The translations under genes and the position numbers were made by a program. Of a stretch of DNA of 64,000 nucleotides, positions 15,959 to 24,614 are shown piece by piece; within the stretch, counting starts at the first letter, position 1; every line of letters begins with the position of its first letter. Below the pieces are notes generated by a model. The model was not told the origin of the DNA, searched no databases, and saw only the letters and a program-made list of their open reading frames with translations. The stretch lies in assembly GCA_934255135.1 (NCBI GenBank), contig CAKQMV010000004.1, forward strand, positions 103,137 through 167,136, written 5' to 3'. The DNA is from an uncultured Clostridia bacterium. Its GTDB lineage: Bacteria > Bacillota > Clostridia > Peptostreptococcales > Anaerovoracaceae.

Positions 15959-16026
15959 GAGTCTTCCCCCGAAAAGACTCGGTTTTCTTATGAGCCTATT
16001 TTATAGAAATCCTCGATAATAGTCAA
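15959..16026 (-). promoter_or_regulatory. permease promoter and leader hairpin
   Basis: On the minus strand TTGACT (16021-16026) and TAAAAT (15998-16003) are 17 bases apart. The leader contains a hairpin with 7-base arms GAGTCTT/AAGACTC (15959-15980) around loop TTCGGGGG, closely similar to the racemase leader hairpin. Confidence 0.62.
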
Positions 16027-16177
16027 TTGATTTTGAAGATTATGTGATAAATCTTTCACAAAGATGACGGTTATGTGAACAATAGTTGTGGCAAAAATGC
16101 CGTAAACAGTGGGTTTTCAGCGCATTATTATGCTTTGTACTAAATTGTATTTTTTGATAAAAGCAACATGATTTTTT

Positions 16178-16185
16178 GTTATAAT
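16178..16185 (+). promoter_or_regulatory. dnaE extended -10 box, six bases before ATG
   Basis: TG-T-TATAAT (TATAAT at 16180-16185) ends six bases before ATG 16192. Transcription would start at or next to the A of the start codon, leaving no leader or ribosome site. No consensus -35 is evident, as often with extended -10 promoters. Confidence 0.6.
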
Positions 16186-16191
16186 CAGTGC

Positions 16192-19100
16192 ATGAGCTTT
16201 ACACATTTACACGTACATACTGAATACAGTCTTCTTGACGGTATGTCGAGAATCTCTGAGATGGCAGAATACGCGAAGGAGCTTGGAATGGATTCCCTTG
16301 CGATTACAGACCATGGTGCCATGTTCGGAGTTGTCGACTTTTATAAAGCGTGCCATAAAGCAGGGATCAAGCCTGTTATCGGTTGCGAGGTTTATACTGC
16401 CGCAAGAAGTATTAATGATAGAGATGCCGAGAAGGACAGATATAGCGGGCATCTGATTTTGCTTGCTGAAAATCAGGAGGGATACAAGAATCTAGTTAAG
16501 ATTGTGTCAAAATCATACGTTGACGGATTCTACTTCAAACCGAGGGTAGATAAGACTGTTCTGAGAGATCACAGCGATGGAATTATAGCCCTAAGCGGCT
16601 GTCTGGCCGGCAAGGTGCAGAGATGTCTTCTTAATAATGACTACGACGGAGCGAAGCGGGAGGCTCTGGAGCTAGAAGAGATTTTTGGCAGAGGAAACTT
16701 CTTCCTTGAGATTCAGAACCACTTCCTACCTGAGGACAAGATTGTCATCGAGGGGCTCAAGAGGCTTAGCAATGATCTGGAGATTCCGCTCGTTGCGACG
16801 AATGACTCGCATTATCTTAGAAGAAGCGACGCGAAGGCGCATGAGGTGCTTCTCTGCATTCAGACAGCAACAACGCTTGATGATGAGAAGAGAATGCGTT
16901 TTGAGAACGACGAGTTCTACATGAAGTCTGAGGCCGAGATGAGGAGCCTTTTTGAGGATATGCCGGAGGCGTGCGACATCACGCAGGAGATTGCGGAGAG
17001 ATGTAACGTCGAGTTTACTTTCGGTGAGTACCATCTGCCAGAGTTTGTTCCGCCTGCTGAGTTTGACAACCGCACGTATTTGAGACATCTTTGCTATGCG
17101 GGACTTGGAAGGCGTTACGGTGAGGATGCGCTTGCGGAGGGTAATCCGCTTCGTGAAAGGCTTGAGTCGGAGCTTTCTGTAATCGAGAATATGGGCTATA
17201 TAGAATATTTCCTTATTGTATGGGATTTTATTCACTATGCCAAAAGTAATGGTATCGCGGTCGGACCGGGCCGTGGATCTGCTGCTGGTAGTATCGTTTC
17301 GTACTGTCTCGACATAACAGAGATTGATCCAGTGAGATATAGTCTGATTTTTGAGAGGTTCCTTAATCCAGAGAGAGTATCAATGCCTGATATCGACGTG
17401 GACTTCTGCATCGAAAGACGTCAGGAGGTTATCGATTACGTTGTTCGGAAGTACGGTAAGGACAAGGTTTCACAGATTATAACTTTCGGTACGCTTAAGG
17501 CTAAGGCAGCTGTTCGAGATGTCGGAAGGGCACTTAATGCGACTTATGCGGAGGCTGATGAGATTGCGAAGGCGATTCCTAACGAGCTTGGCATTACGAT
17601 TGCGAAGGCTCTTGAGATTAATCCGGAGCTTCGCGCGAAGTATGAGAGGGAGCCTCTTACTAAGAGTATTCTAGATATGTCAATGGCTCTTGAGGGACTT
17701 CCAAGACATGCCTCGACTCACGCGGCTGGTATTGTAATCAGTAAGCTGCCGCTTGATGAGTATGTTCCTCTATATTCGTCAGATAAGGGCCTTGCGACGC
17801 AATTTAATATGACAACCATCGAGGAGCTTGGACTTCTTAAGATGGATTTTCTGGGACTTCGTAACCTGACGGTTATACGGGATGCCCTCAGAATGATAGA
17901 AGAGAATCACGGAGTTAAGATAGATTTTGCCCGTATGGGATACGATGACCCTGAGGTCTACGCGATGATTGCGGAGGGTAACACTCAGGGTGTATTCCAG
18001 CTTGAGAGTGCGGGAATGACGGATTTCATGAAGAACCTGAAGCCTACGTGCTTCGAGGATGTTGTTGCGGGCATTTCGCTATACAGACCAGGTCCGATGG
18101 ATTCGATTCCTAAGTATATATATAATAAGAAGCATCCTGATGAGGTTAAGTATCTTGATCCGCAGCTTGAGCCGATTCTCGGTGTAACCTACGGCTGCCT
18201 GGTCTACCAGGAGCAGGTTATGCAGATTGTTAGAGACCTCGGTGGATATTCGTACGGTCGTTCTGACCTGGTTCGTCGTGCGATGAGTAAGAAGAAGATG
18301 GCTGTAATGCTCGAGGAGAAGGAGTATTTCATCCACGGTAAGAAGGATGCGGACGGAAACGTTGAGATAAAGGGCTGCGTTGCGAATGGGGTATCTGAGG
18401 CGGCAGCGGAAGCTATCTTCGAAGACATGGTAACTTTTGCACAGTACGCATTCAATAAGTCACACGCTGCGGCGTATGCGGTTGTTTCGTACGAGACTAG
18501 TTATCTTAAGAAGCATTATCCTGTTGAGTTTATGGCGGCACTTCTTACAAGCGTGAGCGGCGACTCTATGCATACGGCGGAATATATCAGAAACTGTAGG
18601 GAGATGGGAATTGAAATCCTGCCTCCTTCGGTACTTCACAGTGGAAAGAATTATAAGGCAGTCGACGGCAAGATCCGTTTTGGTATGCTTTCTGTCAAAA
18701 GTGTCGGCTCTGGAATTACAGAGGCCATCGAGCGTGCGCAGAGGGAGGTTCCGGAGACTCGTGATATTTATGAGTTTATAAATGCGATTGATCCTGCTGA
18801 GCTTAATAAGAAGGCGATAGAGTCACTTATTAAGGCAGGTGCTTTTGATGAAATCAATCCTAATAGAGCCGTATGCATGGCGGTCAGTGATGATGCAGTA
18901 TCGCAGGCGCAGAGGCGTGGACGCACGAGCAATTCAAATCAGATTTCGTTCTTCCAGCTTGAGGAAGATATGATGGAAGATATCAAGAGCTTCCCTAAGC
19001 TTCCGAGGGTAACAGACTTTACACTTTCACAGAAGCTTGCACTTGAGAAGGAGGTTCTAGGCGTATATCTTTCAGGTCATCCGCTTGACGAGTACAAGGA

Positions 19101-19827
19101 GCTTATAATGTCACATATCACTGCACGAAGTGGCGAGATTATGATGGCTGCTGAAGAGTTCAGCCACGGATCAGATTCTGTTAAGGTCAATATGTCCAAG
19201 CTTCAGGATGGTGACAGGGTTCTTATGGCGGGAATGCTTGAGAATGTCAAGACTATGATCACTCGTAAATCTCAGGAGATGGCGAGAGTCAGACTCGAGG
19301 ATCTTGATGGTGTGATTGGCGGAATTGTATTTCCTAAGCCTTTTGAGCAGTACAGATATCTTCTTAGAAACGATGCGATAATTGCGGTTTCGGGAAGATT
19401 AAGTATAAAGGAAGACAGTGAGCCTGAGATTCTTATCGAGAATGTCGCTTCGATCGAAGAGATAGCAAGCCTTGATTCGACAGTAAGAAAGTACAGATCT
19501 GCGTATGAGAATTCGAGTATGAATTACGGAAAACGTACTGCTCAGGTGGTAGATACGATGCAGCAAGCACAGAAGCAGGATCCGACGGTTTATGTGAAGC
19601 TTCGTCTGACAGATGAGTTTGTAAGGTCACATGGCGGAACAAGTGGTGCGATGTATCACATTCTCGATGCGATTTCACTGTATCCGGGCGAACGGGACGT
19701 TCTCGTGTACATGCCGGATGGGCGAATGGTGAGAGCTGACAGAGACCACAGAGTTGATTTTTGCCCAGAGCTTGAGGCGAGACTGGTTAGAATTCTCGGC
19801 GAAGGAAATGTTAAGGGCAGTAAATAA
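16192..19827 (+). CDS. dnaE: DNA polymerase III alpha subunit, DnaE type
   Basis: A 1211-residue replicative polymerase subunit. The N-terminal PHP domain begins at once (FTHLHVHTEYSLLDG), the polymerase core has GPGRGSAAGS and the catalytic PDIDVDF motif with Asp400 and Asp402, followed by helix-hairpin-helix and C-terminal OB-fold regions (about 985-1080). Length and order fit DnaE1; Firmicutes usually also have PolC elsewhere. ATG 16192 is chosen because the family starts MSFTHLHVHT; an ATG at 16168 lies upstream of the -10 box. No Shine-Dalgarno sequence precedes the start. The gene is divergent from the permease gene. Confidence 0.94.
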   Translation: MSFTHLHVHTEYSLLDGMSRISEMAEYAKELGMDSLAITDHGAMFGVVDFYKACHKAGIKPVIGCEVYTAARSINDRDAEKDRYSGHLILLAENQEGYKNLVKIVSKSYVDGFYFKPRVDKTVLRDHSDGIIALSGCLAGKVQRCLLNNDYDGAKREALELEEIFGRGNFFLEIQNHFLPEDKIVIEGLKRLSNDLEIPLVATNDSHYLRRSDAKAHEVLLCIQTATTLDDEKRMRFENDEFYMKSEAEMRSLFEDMPEACDITQEIAERCNVEFTFGEYHLPEFVPPAEFDNRTYLRHLCYAGLGRRYGEDALAEGNPLRERLESELSVIENMGYIEYFLIVWDFIHYAKSNGIAVGPGRGSAAGSIVSYCLDITEIDPVRYSLIFERFLNPERVSMPDIDVDFCIERRQEVIDYVVRKYGKDKVSQIITFGTLKAKAAVRDVGRALNATYAEADEIAKAIPNELGITIAKALEINPELRAKYEREPLTKSILDMSMALEGLPRHASTHAAGIVISKLPLDEYVPLYSSDKGLATQFNMTTIEELGLLKMDFLGLRNLTVIRDALRMIEENHGVKIDFARMGYDDPEVYAMIAEGNTQGVFQLESAGMTDFMKNLKPTCFEDVVAGISLYRPGPMDSIPKYIYNKKHPDEVKYLDPQLEPILGVTYGCLVYQEQVMQIVRDLGGYSYGRSDLVRRAMSKKKMAVMLEEKEYFIHGKKDADGNVEIKGCVANGVSEAAAEAIFEDMVTFAQYAFNKSHAAAYAVVSYETSYLKKHYPVEFMAALLTSVSGDSMHTAEYIRNCREMGIEILPPSVLHSGKNYKAVDGKIRFGMLSVKSVGSGITEAIERAQREVPETRDIYEFINAIDPAELNKKAIESLIKAGAFDEINPNRAVCMAVSDDAVSQAQRRGRTSNSNQISFFQLEEDMMEDIKSFPKLPRVTDFTLSQKLALEKEVLGVYLSGHPLDEYKELIMSHITARSGEIMMAAEEFSHGSDSVKVNMSKLQDGDRVLMAGMLENVKTMITRKSQEMARVRLEDLDGVIGGIVFPKPFEQYRYLLRNDAIIAVSGRLSIKEDSEPEILIENVASIEEIASLDSTVRKYRSAYENSSMNYGKRTAQVVDTMQQAQKQDPTVYVKLRLTDEFVRSHGGTSGAMYHILDAISLYPGERDVLVYMPDGRMVRADRDHRVDFCPELEARLVRILGEGNVKGSK

Positions 19828-19839
19828 GGAGATTATAGA

Positions 19840-20394
19840 ATGAATAAGGCGATAGTGATTTATTCTTCGAAGAGGGGTAGCACGAAGCAGTACGCGGAGT
19901 GGATTGCAGAGGATCTCAGATGCGAAGCTGTACCCTTCTCTGAAATCAAAAATGTTAATTTATATGAGTACAGTGCTATAATTTACGGCGGATGGATCAG
20001 AGGTTCTGGAATTGTTGACTTTGATGTCTTCAGAAAGAAGTGGCTGACAAGCGATCTTGTGGACAAGCTGATCGTCTTCGGCGTTGGTGTTGCGAAGGCG
20101 ACTCCTGAGAACTATATGCAAGTTTATGACATCAATTACAAGAAGCTTGCGAAGGAGGGAGAGCATAATCCTACATTATACATACTCTCTGGTGCGTACG
20201 ATCCTGCGAAGGTTACAGGCTTCGACAAGGCGCTTATGGGCGTTATGAAGAAGGTGCTGATTTCCGGTGCGAAGGCTGCTAATGCTGACGATGACGCGAA
20301 AGCGCTTGCGGATGCTCTCGAAAATGGAATTCAGGCTGTTGAGAGAAAGAATGTCGATGCGATTGTGAAGGAGGCAAGGAAGCTATGCGAATAG
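19840..20394 (+). CDS. flavodoxin-domain protein, paralogue of the one after prdE
   Basis: A 184-residue protein with the flavodoxin_5/HemG-like pattern: IVIYSSKRGSTKQYAEWIAEDL (residues 5-26) and IIYGGWIRGSGI (about 47-58). It matches the 14168 gene through the fold, including SGAYDPAKVTGFDKALMGVMKK versus EGKYDPAKIRKVDAASLAAMKN. It has an AAGGAG site, follows dnaE by 12 bases and overlaps the next gene by 10. It probably binds FMN and transfers electrons, but the partner is unknown. Confidence 0.78.
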   Translation: MNKAIVIYSSKRGSTKQYAEWIAEDLRCEAVPFSEIKNVNLYEYSAIIYGGWIRGSGIVDFDVFRKKWLTSDLVDKLIVFGVGVAKATPENYMQVYDINYKKLAKEGEHNPTLYILSGAYDPAKVTGFDKALMGVMKKVLISGAKAANADDDAKALADALENGIQAVERKNVDAIVKEARKLCE

Positions 20395-20894
20395 ATGAAA
20401 CTGCTCTTATCTGTCCGGGTGTTGTTCTTAGCGGCAATATCACGGTTGGGGCCAGATGCAGCATCTGGTACAATGCTGTCCTTCGCTCGACTAATTCTCT
20501 GATTGAAATCGGTGATGAGTCGAATGTCCAGGATGGATGTGTGCTTCATGCGAAGGACGACAAGATTATTCGTCTGGGCAAAGGTGTTACAATCGGTCAT
20601 AATGCGATTGTTCACTGCTGTGAGATCGGTGATAACACTCTTGTCGGAATGGGTGCAACTATTCTGTCAGGCGCTGTTATCGGAAAGAACTGCATTATCG
20701 GAGCGAATGCTCTTGTAACTGGTGGAACTGTGATTCCTGATAATTCGATGGTGCTTGGAGCTCCTGCGAAGATAAGACGTGAGGTAACAGAAGCTGAAAT
20801 TGAGAAGAACAGAGATTATGCTACATCCCACTTTGTTGAGATGGATGACGAGATAGAGCTTCTTAAGACTGATGGCGGAGTGCTGGTTAAATAG
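20385..20894 (+). CDS. gamma-carbonic-anhydrase-like hexapeptide protein
   Basis: A 169-residue left-handed beta-helix protein of the gamma-carbonic anhydrase/YrdA group. Hexapeptide repeats run through residues about 12-125 (ICPGVVLSGNITVGARCSIW, DGCVLHAKDDK, VTIGHNAIVHCCEIGDNTLVGMGATI). The metal-binding histidines are visible at HAKD, GHNAIVHC. It overlaps the flavodoxin gene by ten bases, so translation is probably coupled. Many family members are inactive or of unknown activity, so carbonic anhydrase activity is only a possibility. Confidence 0.85.
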   Translation: MRIDETALICPGVVLSGNITVGARCSIWYNAVLRSTNSLIEIGDESNVQDGCVLHAKDDKIIRLGKGVTIGHNAIVHCCEIGDNTLVGMGATILSGAVIGKNCIIGANALVTGGTVIPDNSMVLGAPAKIRREVTEAEIEKNRDYATSHFVEMDDEIELLKTDGGVLVK

Positions 20895-20912
20895 TTATAT
20901 AAATAAGGTAAA

Positions 20913-20953
20913 GAAAAGGAAGAGTCATGGTTAATTCTGAGACTCTTCCTTTC
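20913..20953. terminator. bidirectional terminator between convergent genes
   Basis: Arms GAAAAGGAAGAGTC and GACTCTTCCTTTC lie between the convergent carbonic-anhydrase-like and purine permease genes; U-rich tracts occur on both strands. Confidence 0.8.
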
Positions 20954-20976
20954 ATATTGTCATTAATTAATGTCGT

Positions 20977-22311
20977 TTACTGCATGTGTGATGCAACCAT
21001 GTACATTGTGAACAGTGCTGCAGAAATCCACATAACGGCAGGTACTGTCTTAGCCTTGCCTTCGCAGATTCTTAGAACTACCCATGAGATAATTCCGAAC
21101 ATGATTCCGTTAGCGATTGACATTGTGAATGGCATCATAACAATTGCCATAAATGCTGCCATAACGTCTGACATTGGAACGCCCTCGAAATGGATGTTCT
21201 TAATTTGAGTGATCATCAGATATCCTACGAAGACGAGTGCAGGTGAAGTTGCAAATCCTGGGATTGCAAGGAAAATTGGTGAGAAGATCAGTGAAACGAG
21301 GAAGAGAACTCCTGTAGCTACTGATGTCAGACCGGTCTTACCGCCTGCTGCTGCTCCTGCTGATGACTCTACGAATGATGTTACTGTTGAAGTTCCGAGG
21401 CATGCTCCTACGCAAGTTCCTACTGCGTCTGAAAGAAGTGCCTGCTTAGCTCTAGGAAGATTTCCATCCTCGTCGAGGAGGTCTGCCTTAGCTGCAACTC
21501 CGATAAGAGTTCCTACTGTATCAAAAATATCTACATATAAGAATGAGAAAACGATAACACAGAACTGAAGCAGATGCTCAGCTGCCCATGCGAAATTAAA
21601 CTTGAATGCGAAGTGCATTGGTGGAATTCCGCTGAATGAGAATGATGGGTAGAGTGAGAAAACTCCAGCCTCTGGGTTAGGTACATACCAGCCGATTGCC
21701 TGTGCGATCATTCCTAGAATCCAAGTGATGATGATTCCGAAGAAAATTGCACCCTTAATGTTCTTGCTGTGCATAAATGCGATTACAAGAACTCCTACAA
21801 GGCAAAGTGCTACGGCAGGATCTGCGAGGTTACCAAGACCTAGATCAACAACAACGCCTGCGTTCTTAAGACCGAGGATTGTGATGAAAAGTCCGATTCC
21901 TACAGAGATACCGTATTTCAGGTTGTCAGGGATTTCGTTAACAAGCTTCTCTCTGAAGTTAGTGAACGAGAGAAGAATGAAGATGATACCCTCGGCAAGG
22001 ATTGCTGTGAGAGCGATCTCCCATGGATGGTCAGCTGTGATTGAAGCGCAGACTCCTGCGAAGTATGCGTTCAGTCCCATTCCTGAAGCCAGTGCTACAG
22101 GGTAGTTGGCAAAAAATGCCATCATCAGTGTGGCAATTGCCGCAGAAACTGCAGTTGCTGTGAAGATTGATCCTGAATCCATTCCTGTTGAAGAAAGGAT
22201 TGATGGGTTTACTGCAAGAATGTAAACCATCGACAGGAAGGTAGTGGCACCGGCCATAAGCTCAGTTCTTACGTCAGTACCATGCTCTTTGAGCTTGAAA
22301 TACTTTTCCAT
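20977..22311 (-). CDS. NCS2-family purine (hypoxanthine/guanine/adenine) permease
   Basis: A 444-residue membrane protein of the AzgA/PbuG branch of the nucleobase transporters. The N-terminal ELMAGATTFLSMVYILAVNP and ASGMGLNAYF signatures are characteristic, as is SFLYVDIFDTVGTLIGVA in the middle and the SAGAAAGGKTGLTSVATG segment. It imports purine bases with protons. No purine riboswitch is seen in the leader (22312-22500), which is AT-rich. It is convergent with the flavodoxin/carbonic anhydrase pair. Confidence 0.9.
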   Translation of the reverse strand: MEKYFKLKEHGTDVRTELMAGATTFLSMVYILAVNPSILSSTGMDSGSIFTATAVSAAIATLMMAFFANYPVALASGMGLNAYFAGVCASITADHPWEIALTAILAEGIIFILLSFTNFREKLVNEIPDNLKYGISVGIGLFITILGLKNAGVVVDLGLGNLADPAVALCLVGVLVIAFMHSKNIKGAIFFGIIITWILGMIAQAIGWYVPNPEAGVFSLYPSFSFSGIPPMHFAFKFNFAWAAEHLLQFCVIVFSFLYVDIFDTVGTLIGVAAKADLLDEDGNLPRAKQALLSDAVGTCVGACLGTSTVTSFVESSAGAAAGGKTGLTSVATGVLFLVSLIFSPIFLAIPGFATSPALVFVGYLMITQIKNIHFEGVPMSDVMAAFMAIVMMPFTMSIANGIMFGIISWVVLRICEGKAKTVPAVMWISAALFTMYMVASHMQ

Positions 22312-22498
22312 TACTGATTGACTCCTTCTTAGTTTGTTATTGGAAATAGTTAAATTGAAAACACTATTTTATTATATATAAATAAGGAAGTAAAGTACAA
22401 GAAGAGCGTGCAGAAGAACAATCAAAGAACAAAAGAACCGTGGATGGTAGATGGGAGAAATATTCAGTATTAATAGTAGAAAGTCGTAAAAAAAGTGC

Positions 22499-22654
22499 TT
22501 GTATTTGAATGGATGATACCTTATAATTGTTGGGTATCGTGTGCGATGCATAATTTTTGTGTGCGAAATACGATATAAATATTTTATTATCTGTCACACC
22601 GTGATTGGCCGCGGTGCCTTGTATCTAAAGGGTTTAAGGCGTAGGGTCACGGTG
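22499..22654 (+). promoter_or_regulatory. rpsB promoter and structured leader
   Basis: TTGTAT (22499-22504) and TATAAT (22522-22527) are 17 bases apart. The leader of about 150 bases contains an outer stem CACCGTGA/TCACGGTG (22597-22604 with 22647-22654) enclosing inner pairs including GCCTT/AAGGC. Such a closed multi-branch structure before rpsB fits a ribosomal-protein autoregulatory leader bound by S2. The permease-rpsB gap is otherwise AT-rich and featureless. Confidence 0.6.
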
Positions 22655-22681
22655 GAAGTTTTTAACCGGAGGTATTTAATT

Positions 22682-23410
22682 ATGTCAGTAGTATCAATGA
22701 AGCAGCTTCTCGAAGCAGGTGTACACTTTGGTCACCAGACTAGAAGATGGAACCCTAAGATGGCTCCATACATCTTCACAGAGAGAAATGGAATTTACAT
22801 CATCGACCTTCAGCAGACTCTTAAGATGGTTGACGATGCATACGATTTCATGAGAAAGATCGGTGAGACTGGTGAGCCTGTTCTTTTCGTAGGAACTAAG
22901 AAGCAGGCACAGAATGCTATCAAGGAAGAGGCTGAGAGATGTGGTATGTATTTCGTAAACGAGAGATGGCTCGGTGGAATGCTTACTAACAGCAAGACAA
23001 TCAGCAAGAGAATCGCAAGACTTGCTGAGATTAGAGAAATGGAAGAGAATGGTACTATCAACAAGTACGCTAAGAAGGAGGCTCTTAAGATGAGAGCTGA
23101 GGCTGACAAGCTTGAGAAGTATCTTGGCGGAATCAAGGAGATGAAGGGCATGCCTGCTGCTATGTTCGTAGTTGATCCTAAGAAGGAGAAGATTGCGATC
23201 AAGGAGGCTAAGATTCTTGGAATTCCAGTTGTTGGTATCGTAGACACTAACTGTGATCCTGACGATGTAGATTACATCATTCCTGCTAACGACGACGCTA
23301 TCAGAGCCGTTAAGCTTATCGCAGGTTGCATGGCTGATGCTATCATCGAGGCTAAGCAGGGAGAGAGCTTTGCAGAAGCACCTGTTGAGGCAGAGGCTGA
23401 CGCTGAGTAA
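22682..23410 (+). CDS. rpsB: 30S ribosomal protein S2
   Basis: A 242-residue ribosomal protein S2. The start MKQLLEAGVHFGHQTRRWNPKM and the KRTGSPV-equivalent LFVGTKKQAQ, ERWLGGMLTN and VDTNCDPDDVDYIIPANDDA segments are all diagnostic. The ATG at 22682 with CCGGAGG upstream is preferred; an ORF extension to 22541 runs through the leader structure and is not coding. It is followed by tsf, the universal bacterial order. Expression is probably limited by S2 binding to the leader. Confidence 0.96.
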   Translation: MSVVSMKQLLEAGVHFGHQTRRWNPKMAPYIFTERNGIYIIDLQQTLKMVDDAYDFMRKIGETGEPVLFVGTKKQAQNAIKEEAERCGMYFVNERWLGGMLTNSKTISKRIARLAEIREMEENGTINKYAKKEALKMRAEADKLEKYLGGIKEMKGMPAAMFVVDPKKEKIAIKEAKILGIPVVGIVDTNCDPDDVDYIIPANDDAIRAVKLIAGCMADAIIEAKQGESFAEAPVEAEADAE

Positions 23411-23453
23411 TTTATTGATTTAATCTAATATTACGATTAGGAGGAATAGTGAT

Positions 23454-24365
23454 ATGGCAATTACAGCTGCAATGGTAAAGGAACTCCGTGAGCTCACAGG
23501 TTCAGGAATGATGGACTGCAAGAAGGCACTTACTGAGGTAGGTGGAGACATCGATAAGGCAGTTGATTACCTCAGAGAGAAGGGTATCATGAAGGCTCAG
23601 AAGAAGGCAGGAAGAATCGCTGCTGAGGGTCTTGTAGGTGCTTGCTTCAGCGATGACCACAAGGTTTGCGGTCTCGTAGAGGTTAACTCAGAGACTGACT
23701 TCGTTGCTAAGAACGAGGAGTTCGTTGAGTTCGTTGACGGTATGGCTAAGCAGGCTCTCGCTAAGGGTGACCTCGATACAGAGGCATTCATGGCTGAGGA
23801 TTTTGACGGACAGACTGTTTCAGAGGCTCTTACTGCTAAGATCGCTAAGATCGGTGAGAACCTTAACATCAGAAGATACACTAAGCTCCAGGAGGAGGGT
23901 GTAGTTTACACTGGATACATTCACGGTGGCGGAAGAATCGCTGCAGTAGTTGGTATCAAGACTGAGGCTACTCCTGAGGAGATTATGGCTTGCGGTAAGG
24001 ACGTAGCTATGCAGGTTGCATCAATGAACCCTAAGTTCGTTGATGATTCAAGTGTTGATCCTGAGTACATCGAGAACGAGAAGAAGATTGCTGCTGAGCA
24101 GCTTCTCAACGAGGGTAAGCCAGAGGCTATGATTGAGAAGATCGTTCCTGGTAAGATCAAGAAGATCCTCAAGGAGGTTTGCCTTGTTGATCAGCCATTC
24201 GTTAAGAACGGTGATGTAACAGTTGGTCAGTATGTTGCTGATTGCGCTAAAGAGATCGGTAAGGACATGCAGGTTGTATCAATGGTAAGATACGAGGTAG
24301 GCGAGGGAATCGAGAAGAAGGAAGACGACTTCGTTGCTGAGGTAGCTGCTGCTGCACAGGCATAA
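23454..24365 (+). CDS. tsf: translation elongation factor Ts
   Basis: A 303-residue nucleotide exchange factor for EF-Tu. The N-terminal UBA-like domain (VKELRELTGSGMMDCKKAL) and the core signature NSETDFVAKNEEF are present. The length is normal for Firmicutes. An AGGAGG site precedes ATG 23454, 43 bases after rpsB, and a strong terminator follows, so rpsB and tsf form one operon. Confidence 0.96.
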   Translation: MAITAAMVKELRELTGSGMMDCKKALTEVGGDIDKAVDYLREKGIMKAQKKAGRIAAEGLVGACFSDDHKVCGLVEVNSETDFVAKNEEFVEFVDGMAKQALAKGDLDTEAFMAEDFDGQTVSEALTAKIAKIGENLNIRRYTKLQEEGVVYTGYIHGGGRIAAVVGIKTEATPEEIMACGKDVAMQVASMNPKFVDDSSVDPEYIENEKKIAAEQLLNEGKPEAMIEKIVPGKIKKILKEVCLVDQPFVKNGDVTVGQYVADCAKEIGKDMQVVSMVRYEVGEGIEKKEDDFVAEVAAAAQA

Positions 24366-24404
24366 GTCTTACGATCAGACTTTGAACTTAACAGTTTAAA
24401 AATT

Positions 24405-24440
24405 AAAGAGGAGCTTATGGGAAAACCGGGCTCCTCTTTT
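24405..24440 (+). terminator. terminator after tsf
   Basis: Arms AAAGAGGAGC/GCTCCTCTTTT with a 15-base loop end in TTTT, 40 bases after the tsf stop codon. Confidence 0.85.
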
Positions 24441-24480
24441 GCTATGCAAAAAATGTGTGTGAAGAAATATAAAAGAATGC

Positions 24481-24529
24481 TTGACGAGTTAGTCATATCT
24501 AACTATAATACAGGTTAGACACGACTAAC
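24481..24529 (+). promoter_or_regulatory. strong promoter with two operator-like dyads
   Basis: TTGACG (24481-24486) and TATAAT (24504-24509) are exactly 17 bases apart. A dyad AGTTAG-N6-CTAACT fills the spacer (24487-24504) and a second, GTTAG-N6-CTAAC (24514-24529), covers the start region, 26 bases centre to centre. Such duplication suggests cooperative repression. The arms faintly recall DtxR/IdeR-type half-sites, but the regulator is unknown. Confidence 0.65.
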
Positions 24530-24614
24530 TGCGTTGAGCAAAGGTCGTAAATGAGTACTCAAATAATAAGGTGTAACGATTAATTATTTAGAGCATTTAC
24601 TAATGGAGGATCTA

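Noticed and set aside
20977..22500. Purine riboswitch before the nucleobase permease
   Set aside because: No TATA/GTCTAC-type purine-aptamer core could be found in the leader on the minus strand.
22541..22681. Upstream extension of rpsB
   Set aside because: It would translate the structured leader; S2 proteins start near MSVVSMKQLLEAG, and a CCGGAGG site precedes ATG 22682.
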